DNA of 24,320 bases from a virus. Both the position numbers and the translations under genes were made by a program. The stretch spans positions 1 to 24,320 of IMG/VR virus record IMGVR_UViG_3300027974_000154; one strand, written 5' to 3'. The notes below the pieces were generated by a model. That model was not told the DNA's origin. It did no database searches and saw only the letters and a list, made by a program, of their open reading frames with translations. Of the stretch, positions 13,653-22,727 are shown one piece after another. The stretch's first letter is position 1. Every line of letters begins with the position of its first letter.

Positions 13653-13762
13653 CCCCTTGCACCACCCGTTTTTCTGTGCCACTATCCGCCCGACGCTGGA
13701 CTCTCTCCCCAGTCGTCGCTTCTCCTCCTCGTTTACCCCCGGCTTCGGCTGGGGGTTTTTTC
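13653..13762. other. Convergent intergenic region with additional stem-loop
   Basis: The 110-nt gap between convergent transcription units holds, besides the terminator at 13735-13761, a second stem: CGACGCTGG (13691-13699) pairs with CCAG-T-CGTCG (13709-13718) with one bulged base and a 9-nt loop. It has no T-run on either side, so it may be structural, for example protecting RNA 3' ends. No ORF is supported here. Confidence 0.4.
13735..13761 (+). terminator. Intrinsic terminator, C(UUCG)G tetraloop
   Basis: ACCCCCGGC (13735-13743), loop TTCG, GCTGGGGGT (13748-13756; one G-T wobble) followed by a T-run to 13761. The UUCG tetraloop closed by C-G is unusually stable. The T-run lies only on the + side; on the - strand the hairpin is preceded by A6 and followed by TAAAC, so it should end rightward but not leftward transcripts efficiently. 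Confidence 0.9.
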
Positions 13763-16700
13763 TTACTCTTCCCCTTCAGCAGCCTTACGCACCCGCTCTT
13801 TGAGTTTCGGGTCGATCTGTACCCCATAGATAGCCTGCTGCTCCCTGCGATCACGTCCTTTGACTGAAGCAATGATGTCCTTGGGTTTGATCGCCACCTC
13901 GGGGAACGCCATATTGAACGCTGCAATGCGCTCCTGCACACCCATCAGGGCATCCACATCCCCAGCATCCGCTGCGGTCTCATACTGATCAAACAGGCGG
14001 CGTTTACGGTCACGCACGAACGTCTCCATCTCCTTCATGTAACCGCGTTTCTCGTAAATCTCAGTCAGCTTGGTCGGCGCAAACCCACCCAACTGGAACA
14101 TTGCGTTCATGATATTGATGTCGTCCGTGATTGGATCACCCTTCAAAGTCGTGGCACCCTCCACCCCAAACCGCATGGCCTTCAAACCGTTACGCAGTGC
14201 GGCGGGAGCACCGGCTTCAATCCCACGATACCAATACCCGTCGTCGATCATCTGCGCAGCCCGGTTCATGTTGGTCAGGATGCTGAACGGTGCCCCCAAG
14301 AATATCTGCTCGATGTAGTAGCGCAGTGCCCCAAGTTCGGCTTTACTGCGGGAGTCGTCCCGGATCAGCAGGTCACCAAAACCCGTACGTTGTGCGACCT
14401 CAAGACCGGTTAGGTAGTTGGTCGGGCCCTTGAACGTGAACTCACCCAGCGCGTTGCGCATGGTGTTGCGGAAGTCCGGATACTCATCGTCATCCCCGAA
14501 CGCCGACTGAAACACGTTGTAGAGGAACTCCCCCACCCCCACGAACGGCAGGCCCTGTGCACCGGCAAACGCAAACGTCATGGCATACGTCCCCAGCAAC
14601 TGCTTCCGGGCGATGTTCTTGGCTAACTCCCGTTCTTGCGGTGACAGACTGCTATCCCCTTTGATCGCTACATACGCCATACGCGCAGTACGGAACATCA
14701 TCAGTTGAGCGAAGCGTTTGAAGATCAACACAACACGACCCAGTGGGTGCTGGAATATCGGCCCCGCAGTCTCCATCATGCCGCTGCCGTGGGACTTGGT
14801 GATCATGTCGACGGCTTCATTCACGGCTTCGGTCTCAGACAAACCTTTTTGTTTTGCCAGCGTGTAGGCGGCGATTGCGGTGATCTCACGGTTTGCCATC
14901 TCTGAATGCTGGTAGGCGAACGTCATGGCGATACTGGCGGCGCGTTTGACCTTGCTGTCCGGAGACGACGGCTGTGACCGCATGTCCAGAATCTCCTGCG
15001 AGATCGAGATGTTGATCTGACCACGGCGCTGCAGTTCGTCATACAGGCCACGCAACGGGCTGTCTTTTGGCAGGGTGTTCAGAGGTGACAGGTAACCAAA
15101 TTTCTTGAAGTTGTCCCCGGCGTTTTTATATACTGATTTGCCATACGCCTTGTATGCACCCATCAGGGCCGCAGTCGCTTTACCCGCGCCATACTTACTT
15201 GCCATCATGGGGTAGGCGATCATCGGGGTCTGCGTCAAGTTGATCAGAGCGGTGGATACGTTGGCCCCGAGGAAGTACGAGAACGTCAGCCAGTTGATGT
15301 TCGACGCCAGCTTGTTGATCGTCGGATTCAGCATTGTGGTGAGGCGCGACCCCGGCTCCGCCGAAATTTGTGTGGCTACTTCGTCGGCTAGTGGGTCAAA
15401 CCCACGCGGGTCTTTGCTGGATATGTCCGCCAACTCATTACGGCCCAGCGCAGCGGTCTCTTCAATCCGACGGTTATACAGACGTGATGCCGTCTGTGAA
15501 ATGAGCTTCGGGGCGGTAGCAGTGTAGCTACGCAGCACGTCTTTCTCAAAACCAGCACGACCTTCCCGCTTGATCATATTCATGATTGCCGACTGCTGCG
15601 GATTCAACCGAAGCAGGGCTTTATATACATCGTTCACCACATCATCAGCCACACCGTTGTCGCGCATAGCCCGCAGAGTACGTTGGATCATGGGGTCAGA
15701 CGGCGGGGTGCGGCCAGCGATAACCTCATCCAGATTCTTGTATTGCTTGAAATCCTTGCTGTTACGGTCGATCTTGTTCTCAGCGATAAACCGATTGCGC
15801 TGCTCCGGGGTTTCAAACGCCATAACAATCTGCTCACCGTTCTTCTCAAACCGCATCCAGTAATCGCCAAACCGCATCAGCGGGAAGTAGGGCTTGATCT
15901 TGCTCTCGATACCTGCCTTGATCTCATCGATCTCATTCTTGGGCAGCACGGCCAAGTCTTTCTCCAGCGCGGCGATGTAGTCCTTGTACAGCTTCTCGTA
16001 GTGCTCCTTGATCTCGGTGTAGGACTTCTTCAGGTCATCCGGCAGCGCCTTATAACGCGCCAACAGGTCCGGGCCTTGTTTGGCGGCGGGGTTACCACTG
16101 TTCTTCGGGTCGGCGGGATCAAACCGGGCCAACGTAGCGTCGTACACCACTTCGGTGAACTTGTCGTATTCTTTTTTGAGCGCCGTCGTCTGGCTGTATT
16201 TGTTCACCACTCGCTGCAATGACTTGGCGGTCTGACCTGCGCGGTCGATCTGGGTGTTCTCATAACCCCGGCGTTCGTTGAGTAGGTCTACAACCCCCCG
16301 CAGTGCAGGTGCCCGGTTGCCATAAATCTCCACCAGATGATTCAGGTCCAACGTCTTCACCGCAGCACCCAGCACGCCACGGCTCATCTTGCCAACGACG
16401 TCGCTCCATGCTCCGGAAAACTTAGGTAGGTTTGTGGAACTATCACCCATCGTGTTGAGCATGTTTCTGTAGGCGGCGGAAGCACCCGATACATCAGCAT
16501 TGAGAAACAGAATGTCCCCGGGCGTTTTGGGGATCGTCTTACCAGCACGGATAATCTTGCCAATAATCTCGTCGATACGGTCCAACGCGGTGTTCGAACT
16601 GCGCGGCGACATACCAAAGAACTTACGCACAGCGTTCACAAACCAGTCATACGCGGTCTTCAACGCACCTTGCGGAATGCGAATGCTGCGCAGCATCTGT

Positions 16701-19700
16701 TGGAACTCAGAGTTGGACTGGGCTTCTGCGGCGAACTCCTGCAAGCTGGTCGCGCCATACTGCCCCTCTATACGCGGACGTATCCGGGTGAACAACTCAT
16801 TCAGTTGACGAGTCAGCGGGTGCATCCGGCTACGCAGAACATGGGAGATCGCGGCATGGGTAGTTTCATGCAGGATGGTGTGTTCGTGCAGTGAGTCCGG
16901 GCTGATCGTGATGGTGTCGGTGGTTGGGTCGTACTGGCCTGCGCCTTCCACCATGCCTACCTTGATTCGTGTGTTGCCGATACGAGCGAGCAGCCGCTGT
17001 GCCACCTGTTTCAACAACGGATTGTTGGTGGACTGAATAATGCCCCGCAGCGTCTTCCGCAGATCACCCGCCTGAACTGCCGCAGCTACATCATCCTGCA
17101 CTTTCACACCGACGGGTTTAGACGGCAGTAGCAGATCATCTTCCGCGTTCTCGTCATCTACTTGCTGCTGTACAGCGCGAGCGTTTTTCCGGTTGGCTTC
17201 ATAGCGTTCTTGGATCGCAGCGGATGCAGCGAGTTTCTGTTTGGCGGCGTCGATATCCTGTTGGGGGACTTCATTGCGCTCCAGAATGCTTCGGGCAGTC
17301 GACACCACGGCCTTGTTCTGATCCCGCATACTGTCCACCAGATACAGGACCGCACTGTTGTATTTGGAGGTCACTTTGGTGGTCTGGATCAACCGTTCGG
17401 CTTCCTGCAGTTCGAAAAGTTCTTCCGCGAAGTTCGTGCGCTCACCGCGCTTGGGTTTCTGTGACGGCGGGGTTAGTGGAGAAGACTGTTGCGTCGTTGC
17501 TCCATCACTTCGTCCAGCATCTCTTTGATCGCCATCCACGTCGGCAGGTCGAGTAACGTCAGCGGCCCCTCCTCCGGTGGTTCGTCCTTGTACAGGCACA
17601 GCCATGCCTGCGCTATCAGCTTCTCGTCCAGCATTGGGTGTCCCTTCAAAGTCAAATGCTCCTTGTACCCGTGGCATTGATTTACGTGGACGGCCACGGA
17701 GCACGGGTTCTGCGGCAGGTTCTTGGGTGGGCTCAGGTTGCACGGCGGGCGCTTGCGTCCCACGACGGCGTTTTTCACGGCCCTGCTGAATAGCCAGAGT
17801 CAGTCCCGGTGTCTTGCGTTCCTGCGCCTGCGCTACCTCCAGTTCGGCGGTCGTCTGCGGTTGTTGCTGCTTGAGCAGGTATTCTTGGCGCGGGGTCAGC
17901 GGCATCCCGGCATCCCGACGTTGCTTGGCGAACTCCAGTTCCTGAACGTCCGTATTTTGGGCGGCGGGCGTCTCACCCAGCACCTGTCCTTGGGTCATGC
18001 GGCCCTTGGTGGCGATCTGTTGCTCACGCGCTTTGTCAATCAGGTTCGACGCTACTTCAGGGTTGAACTTTACGCGACCGCTAATGTCACCCAGCACCCC
18101 TTCAAACTTGTTGAGATCATCGGCTCTGGTCAGGTCGAGCCCACGCAAGGTGTCTCTGGCTTTCTTCGAAGTGCGACTGAACCCAAGACCTGTCAATACG
18201 TCGTCGGTGATCTGCATCCCGACCGGTGTAGGTACTTCGGGAGCAGCGGGATATTGCAGCGGCTCTGGGGTGGGCGCGGGGCGTTCTTGTAGTTGCGGTT
18301 GTACCTCAGCCATCTGCTTCATGGACTGGCGACGGGTCGGCTCTTTCTCTGGATTCGTCGGGTTGATTTGTTTATTGAGTGTATTTATCTGCGCACGAGT
18401 GCTGGCTATGGCGCTCTTGATCTGCTCCTGCTGCTCAATGAACTTTACTTTTTCGCCCGGGGTCTTAGCACGTTGGACTTCCCGATCCAGAATATCCAAT
18501 ACCCGGCGTTGCTCCTCCAACTGGGTTTGCAGGGCCGTAATTTCTTCCGTTGGGTCTTGGTTGAACCTTTCAGCGGTTAGCTTGTCACCACCGGGTGTAT
18601 ATGCAAACAGATCAGGTACGGCGTCCGGTGGCGGGGCCTGTTCACGATCCATCATCTCCTGTTGCGCAGTATTGGGTACGGGCTTACCTTCCGGTCCCAT
18701 ACCGGTGAATACTTCTGACCGGGGGGCGTTCTCCGCCTCCGCCAACAACTGCTTGCGCTGCGTATCTTCTATAGCCGCCCGACGACCCAGTTCCTCTTGC
18801 GCATTACCACGACCTGCACGGGCCGCGCCCACTTGACCCACTGCACCCAACGGACCACCCAGCATCAAGGCACCAGCAGCGGCTTCAGCGTATTCTTTGG
18901 CGGCTTCAGGGTCGTCATAGGGGTTCGTCGCCAGACCCGCCTGCCAACGCTCCAGCACTTGCTGCGACACCTCCTGCGGGATTTCAAAGGCGATACCCTT
19001 CATCACCCCCTTGGCGATCTCCTGCTTATATTTGACCGGGTTGGCAGCGGCGAGCGCGAGTTCTTTCACGGTCTGGTCGGCAACGGCCTTACCCTCAATA
19101 CCCAGCAGCTTACCCAATCCCAAAAACTTGCCGCCCAATAGGTCGAGCGCGGCCTGACCACCACCCGCTACCGTAGCAGGGAGTCGATCTACCGGCTTAC
19201 CTTTATTCTCTTCGACTTGGCGACCGAGGTTGCTGGCGATGTACTGCCCCAGCAAAGTCAACCCATACGCACCCGTGCCGATCAACGCAGCCGGGGCACC
19301 TGCAACCGCAGCGGCACCTGCACCCAACAGACCGGCGGCAGCGGCTGGGGCTTGGAAACCAATCGATTCACCCGACAGTTCACGGAACTTATCCCACGTA
19401 GCGCCTAACGCCCCGCCGATATCCCCAGCCTTCGCACGGGCTCCGATGTCACTGAACTGCGTGCGGCGATAGGCGTCCTGTGCCTCTTTCTGAACTTGCT
19501 GCATCTGCTGCGCAGCTTGCTCATCTCCCGGGTTTACCATGAGTTTGGCAGCGGGGGCCAAGGACTTGAGTGTCGACGACGCACCGGTACCCAGCGCTTT
19601 AAAGAAACCCGGCTCTTCCGGGATAGGGTCGAACTTCGGCTCGGCGGCGTATTTCTGGTATCGGCGGATAAGTTCCGATTGTGTAATATCGTCCGGCACC

Positions 19701-19738
19701 CCGGAGATGACGGTACCATCTGGCATTCTTACATCCAT
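13763..19738 (-). CDS. Giant polyvalent virion protein with HETTH metallopeptidase motif and LPD38-like C-terminus
   Basis: 1,991 residues from ATG 19738 (CTAGGAG just upstream). The N-terminus MPDGTVISGVPDDITQSEL is a segment common on phage internal/ejected proteins. A small-residue hydrophobic stretch (about 127-170) follows, then long Gln/Glu/Arg coiled-coil and Pro-rich linkers. HETTH (957-961; LHETTHAAISHV) with downstream Glu in EFAAEAQSN (about 1001-1005) is a gluzincin-like zinc peptidase site. The C-terminal region around NREITAIAAYTLAKQKG (about 1616) resembles LPD38 of large polyvalent proteins. Such proteins are packaged and enter the host with DNA, where the peptidase could cut host or virion proteins. 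No lysozyme or transglycosylase motif seen. An out-of-frame ORF is nested at residues about 702-755. Confidence 0.88.
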   Translation of the reverse strand: MDVRMPDGTVISGVPDDITQSELIRRYQKYAAEPKFDPIPEEPGFFKALGTGASSTLKSLAPAAKLMVNPGDEQAAQQMQQVQKEAQDAYRRTQFSDIGARAKAGDIGGALGATWDKFRELSGESIGFQAPAAAAGLLGAGAAAVAGAPAALIGTGAYGLTLLGQYIASNLGRQVEENKGKPVDRLPATVAGGGQAALDLLGGKFLGLGKLLGIEGKAVADQTVKELALAAANPVKYKQEIAKGVMKGIAFEIPQEVSQQVLERWQAGLATNPYDDPEAAKEYAEAAAGALMLGGPLGAVGQVGAARAGRGNAQEELGRRAAIEDTQRKQLLAEAENAPRSEVFTGMGPEGKPVPNTAQQEMMDREQAPPPDAVPDLFAYTPGGDKLTAERFNQDPTEEITALQTQLEEQRRVLDILDREVQRAKTPGEKVKFIEQQEQIKSAIASTRAQINTLNKQINPTNPEKEPTRRQSMKQMAEVQPQLQERPAPTPEPLQYPAAPEVPTPVGMQITDDVLTGLGFSRTSKKARDTLRGLDLTRADDLNKFEGVLGDISGRVKFNPEVASNLIDKAREQQIATKGRMTQGQVLGETPAAQNTDVQELEFAKQRRDAGMPLTPRQEYLLKQQQPQTTAELEVAQAQERKTPGLTLAIQQGREKRRRGTQAPAVQPEPTQEPAAEPVLRGRPRKSMPRVQGAFDFEGTPNAGREADSAGMAVPVQGRTTGGGAADVTRPADVDGDQRDAGRSDGATTQQSSPLTPPSQKPKRGERTNFAEELFELQEAERLIQTTKVTSKYNSAVLYLVDSMRDQNKAVVSTARSILERNEVPQQDIDAAKQKLAASAAIQERYEANRKNARAVQQQVDDENAEDDLLLPSKPVGVKVQDDVAAAVQAGDLRKTLRGIIQSTNNPLLKQVAQRLLARIGNTRIKVGMVEGAGQYDPTTDTITISPDSLHEHTILHETTHAAISHVLRSRMHPLTRQLNELFTRIRPRIEGQYGATSLQEFAAEAQSNSEFQQMLRSIRIPQGALKTAYDWFVNAVRKFFGMSPRSSNTALDRIDEIIGKIIRAGKTIPKTPGDILFLNADVSGASAAYRNMLNTMGDSSTNLPKFSGAWSDVVGKMSRGVLGAAVKTLDLNHLVEIYGNRAPALRGVVDLLNERRGYENTQIDRAGQTAKSLQRVVNKYSQTTALKKEYDKFTEVVYDATLARFDPADPKNSGNPAAKQGPDLLARYKALPDDLKKSYTEIKEHYEKLYKDYIAALEKDLAVLPKNEIDEIKAGIESKIKPYFPLMRFGDYWMRFEKNGEQIVMAFETPEQRNRFIAENKIDRNSKDFKQYKNLDEVIAGRTPPSDPMIQRTLRAMRDNGVADDVVNDVYKALLRLNPQQSAIMNMIKREGRAGFEKDVLRSYTATAPKLISQTASRLYNRRIEETAALGRNELADISSKDPRGFDPLADEVATQISAEPGSRLTTMLNPTINKLASNINWLTFSYFLGANVSTALINLTQTPMIAYPMMASKYGAGKATAALMGAYKAYGKSVYKNAGDNFKKFGYLSPLNTLPKDSPLRGLYDELQRRGQINISISQEILDMRSQPSSPDSKVKRAASIAMTFAYQHSEMANREITAIAAYTLAKQKGLSETEAVNEAVDMITKSHGSGMMETAGPIFQHPLGRVVLIFKRFAQLMMFRTARMAYVAIKGDSSLSPQERELAKNIARKQLLGTYAMTFAFAGAQGLPFVGVGEFLYNVFQSAFGDDDEYPDFRNTMRNALGEFTFKGPTNYLTGLEVAQRTGFGDLLIRDDSRSKAELGALRYYIEQIFLGAPFSILTNMNRAAQMIDDGYWYRGIEAGAPAALRNGLKAMRFGVEGATTLKGDPITDDINIMNAMFQLGGFAPTKLTEIYEKRGYMKEMETFVRDRKRRLFDQYETAADAGDVDALMGVQERIAAFNMAFPEVAIKPKDIIASVKGRDRREQQAIYGVQIDPKLKERVRKAAEGEE
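17473..17634 (-). CDS. Candidate overlapping gene nested in the polyvalent protein (53 aa)
   Basis: ATG 17634 to TAA 17473, one frame off the polyvalent gene and on the same strand. The peptide begins MLDEKLIAQAWLCLYKDEPP, has an LDLPTWMAIKEMLDE helix and ends in a polar, partly basic tail (QRRNSLLH). This is protein-like, with aromatic and aliphatic residues, where the host frame is Gly/Asp/Arg/Thr-rich linker. GAAGGG sits 8 nt upstream of the ATG. By hand count 42 of 53 codons end in G or C (79%), against 17 of 55 (31%) in the overlapped host frame; the gene's first 66 codons give about 64%. So codon bias follows the nested frame here. Two helices are likely; function unknown. Confidence 0.6.
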   Translation of the reverse strand: MLDEKLIAQAWLCLYKDEPPEEGPLTLLDLPTWMAIKEMLDEVMEQRRNSLLH

Positions 19739-19746
19739 CAGAACTC

Positions 19747-22122
19747 CTAGTTGGGTAGATCAGCGAAATTTACCACGTCTGTTTTCCCGCCGGTGTCACC
19801 CGAAGGTACCGCACCCGCCATTGCTTTGGCGGTTTCTGACTGGATCAGTTTACCGATATTATCCAACTGTACCTGTTCTTCAGGTTTGATTTTACCAGCA
19901 GCGGCCTTTTGTTGCAGCGCCGTATACATTGGGTACCGATCACGTACTTTGTCTTGGATCGCAGCCAGAACCCGGGCGCGTTTGGTATCAGCATCCTGCT
20001 GGCGCACGTAGTTCAGTGAATCGCGTTGGGTTCTATTACCTTCTGCCACGGCAGCGGTGCGACGATCTTCAGCGCCGATCTTAGCCACGGTCTCAAAGCG
20101 CTTCTCACCCAGTTCAGCAACCTTGAGTTCAGTGGTAGCGATGGCTTTGTTGTAGGCGTCACGGGCGGTACGAACACGATCCCCCGCAGCGATAGCGTCC
20201 TTCTCAATACCCATGCGCTCTGCACGATCCAGACGTTTCTCTGCCAGCACCAGCTTATTGCGCTCACGTTCCGCGTTGCGGAAATCTTTATTGATTGAGC
20301 CCAGTTCCTTCGTCGTGAGGCCGAGACCTTCCGCAAAGTTCTTCAGCATGTATGGAGAAGTGCCCGCAGCCGCCGCGAACCCACCCATAGCCACGGCCAG
20401 CCAGCGGTCTTTATCACGATCTTGCACGGCGGTCTTGGCTTCTTCTTTGAACATGTCGAGCCGCTCTTTGATATCGTCCGGGATTTCTTTGCGCAATGCG
20501 TCCCTACGGGCAGTGGTTGCGTCTTCGGCGGTACCCAGATTATCTCGCTCAGTTTGCAGGGACTTGGTGATGCTGGACAGATCGGGGCCTTTGGCACTTA
20601 GTTGGGGTGCTCTTACTGTGCTAGCAGCTTGTGCTGTGGGTGCGGGTTGTGGGGTTGGCGCGATTTGCGGCGTCGTTGGCTTGGCATAAACAGTCGGTTC
20701 CGGTTCGTTGGCTGAGAATGCCGCGATGCCGCCCGGAGCTACCGGCGCTTGTTGTGCTTGCGCACGTTGTTCTGCGATGGCCTGTAGACGTTTAGCGCGT
20801 TCCTCTTCCGCTGGCGTGGCGTAAGTGCGAGGACGGTTGTATGCGTCCTTAAAGAACTTGGCAATACCACCCAACATACCTACACCACCACCATCATCAA
20901 ACGCGACGATCCCACCACCTGCGTAGTCGGCGCTTTCCATAACACCAGTGTCCATACCGGCGATACCACCCAGCACAGTACCTTGGGGCTCACCGGCTTG
21001 CAGGGCTTGGTAGTTCTGGCTGCTCTGGCGCATCTGTTGCACCTTCTGCGTAGCCATCATTTTCTCAAGCGGTGTGGCATTGGCCTGCGAGATAACCTGC
21101 TGCGGGTTCGGGCTGGACAGCGCCACTTTGATCAGCTTTGACACATTCGATGCCAGACCACCCTCACTACCGACTTCACCGCCGATAGCAAACTTCTTGA
21201 CCGCGCCACCCTCTTTAAATGCTTTTGACAGACCCAGTGCACCGAGACCTAAACCGCCGATTTGAGACGCGATGTTTGGCTGCTGCTGGTAGGAGTACAT
21301 GGTCTGATTGGGGGACACTACAGAGCCGCGCAAGAGGGAACTCAGGTTCTGCAATTGCGTCCACGGATATTGCTGCTGGCGCATGAACTCTTCGTACTTC
21401 TGATCGATACCTTGTTGCGCCTGCGCTTGTTGAATACCGCCAGCCTGCTGCTGCGCTTGATTGATACCCATCTGTTGGTTGTATGAACTCTGACCCAGTT
21501 GGCCCAACGTGCCAGCAGCTTGACCTGCCGTCTGGAGACCCTGAAGCCCCGCCGTGGTACCGAACTGCAACGACTTCTGTGCTTGGTCAAATGCGTTCTG
21601 AGTGCCGGTTGCTTGGATACCCGCCAGTTGGTTCTGCAGGTTACGGTTGGCTTCCGATTCTACGAGCGCATGGCGAGTGCCACCAAACGCACCGGCCTTT
21701 GACGCACCAGCGCCAATACTCGGGAGCCCACGGTTGTAGTCCTGAACCGCTTGGTTTTTCTGCCAGTCGACCACGTTCTGCATATACGGCGACATGTATG
21801 ACTGCATGGCTTGCGGTGAGGTGGCTTGTTGCATGTAGTTGTTGCCAGCATTGAGCCCGCCGATGCCAGCCATACCCGCCATACCAGCACCCTGCCCCAT
21901 TAGGGGTGACACGCCCATGTTACCAACATTTTCAAATGCCTGATTCTGCAAGCCGGTAAAATCCGCAACGCGCTGACCGGTGTAGGGTTGGTACGAAGTT
22001 TGAGACGCGGCTTGACCGCGATTCATTATGTCTTCGAAATATGGCCGAGCGTATTCAGGAATGTTTGAGGTCGTTTGCTGTACAGTGCTAGGCTGTTGTG
22101 GTGCGCTTGATCCCTTACCCAT
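19747..22122 (-). CDS. Gln-rich and coiled-coil virion protein
   Basis: 791 residues from ATG 22122 (MGKGSSAPQQ), chosen over ATG 22152 because GAAGAGGTG lies just upstream and it abuts, rather than overlaps by 28 nt, the HNH stop. Residues about 15-60 carry IPEYARPYFEDIMNRG and PYTGQRVADFTGLQ, seen at the start of tail or internal proteins of several phages (from memory). Residues about 60-300 are Gln/Gly/Ala-rich, followed by Gly motifs (FAIGGEVG, YAGGGIVAFDDGG), a Pro/Ala linker (about 480-510) and a charged coiled coil to the end. Likely a structural or ejected protein between the HNH and the polyvalent protein; its stop overlaps the latter's RBS. No enzymatic motif seen. Confidence 0.78.
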   Translation of the reverse strand: MGKGSSAPQQPSTVQQTTSNIPEYARPYFEDIMNRGQAASQTSYQPYTGQRVADFTGLQNQAFENVGNMGVSPLMGQGAGMAGMAGIGGLNAGNNYMQQATSPQAMQSYMSPYMQNVVDWQKNQAVQDYNRGLPSIGAGASKAGAFGGTRHALVESEANRNLQNQLAGIQATGTQNAFDQAQKSLQFGTTAGLQGLQTAGQAAGTLGQLGQSSYNQQMGINQAQQQAGGIQQAQAQQGIDQKYEEFMRQQQYPWTQLQNLSSLLRGSVVSPNQTMYSYQQQPNIASQIGGLGLGALGLSKAFKEGGAVKKFAIGGEVGSEGGLASNVSKLIKVALSSPNPQQVISQANATPLEKMMATQKVQQMRQSSQNYQALQAGEPQGTVLGGIAGMDTGVMESADYAGGGIVAFDDGGGVGMLGGIAKFFKDAYNRPRTYATPAEEERAKRLQAIAEQRAQAQQAPVAPGGIAAFSANEPEPTVYAKPTTPQIAPTPQPAPTAQAASTVRAPQLSAKGPDLSSITKSLQTERDNLGTAEDATTARRDALRKEIPDDIKERLDMFKEEAKTAVQDRDKDRWLAVAMGGFAAAAGTSPYMLKNFAEGLGLTTKELGSINKDFRNAERERNKLVLAEKRLDRAERMGIEKDAIAAGDRVRTARDAYNKAIATTELKVAELGEKRFETVAKIGAEDRRTAAVAEGNRTQRDSLNYVRQQDADTKRARVLAAIQDKVRDRYPMYTALQQKAAAGKIKPEEQVQLDNIGKLIQSETAKAMAGAVPSGDTGGKTDVVNFADLPN

Positions 22123-22124
22123 AG

Positions 22125-22727
22125 TTACACCTCTTCCGGCATATCGGGCCATGCCCGGTTTAATTTGCGAATATTCTCAGAACCTACGAGTAACTGCATA
22201 TTAGCATGAACATGCAACCCACACACGAGAGGGCTGGTGATCGGCACTACGTGGTCCACATGCCATAACACCCCCGTGGCTCTGGATAATTCGCGGGCTT
22301 TTTTATACAGCAGCCGAATACCTGTTATATCTGCCCACTTTGGGGTTGCCTGTTTTTTGTTCACCTGATAACGCCGACATTTTTCTGCCCCCTGCACTTT
22401 CATTTGTTCGCTTGTGGCATACCGCTCACGTTCATATGCGTTATGGCTTGCTAGGTTAGCGCTGCGCCATTTTTTGCACGCGGCCTTGTGTTTGCCCATA
22501 TTCGCATTGCGCCACGCATATATTTTTTCTCGGGACGTGATTTTATTCTCTTTGTACCGTTGGTTAGTTTGTGCACGGATATGGACTCGATTGGCTTTGT
22601 ACCGCGCAGCCGTATATGCACTAGCGCACTCGCGGCATTTATTTGTGCGGCCATTTGCGGACCTTGAGTGTTTTTGGAACATCTCAAGCGTTTTCTCCAC
22701 CCCGCAATATTTGCACGTCTTAATCAC
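22125..22727 (-). CDS. HNH endonuclease, likely homing/inserted gene
   Basis: 200 residues starting at GTG 22727 (GTGA overlap with the upstream gene; AGAAGGAA upstream). An N-terminal zinc ribbon is formed by Cys5, Cys8, Cys31 and Cys34. A long basic helical region (Tyr/Arg/Lys/Asn-rich) follows, and the C-terminal HNH core is WHVDHVVPI (His156, Asp158, His159), GLHVHANMQ (His172, Asn176) and SENIRKLNRAW (Asn185). This is the usual architecture of free-standing phage homing-type HNH enzymes that cut DNA at or near the locus they occupy. It sits inside the late gene row, exactly fitted between two virion-type genes, and looks more AT-rich than them. Its last codons (PEEV) supply the RBS of the next gene. 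Confidence 0.9.
   Translation of the reverse strand: MIKTCKYCGVEKTLEMFQKHSRSANGRTNKCRECASAYTAARYKANRVHIRAQTNQRYKENKITSREKIYAWRNANMGKHKAACKKWRSANLASHNAYERERYATSEQMKVQGAEKCRRYQVNKKQATPKWADITGIRLLYKKARELSRATGVLWHVDHVVPITSPLVCGLHVHANMQLLVGSENIRKLNRAWPDMPEEV

Noticed and set aside
13565-13867. 100-codon + strand frame running through the terminator
   Set aside because: It crosses a strong intrinsic terminator and two real genes' ends and has Pro/Ser-rich shadow composition.
15683-16222. 179-codon + strand frame opposite the polyvalent gene
   Set aside because: Leu/Val/Gln/Arg-rich mirror of a coiled-coil region, no RBS or family features.
17635-17778. N-terminal extension of the nested ORF
   Set aside because: Residues upstream of the ATG at 17634 are Pro/Cys/Asn-rich with no protein-like character and no RBS; only the part from 17634 is kept.
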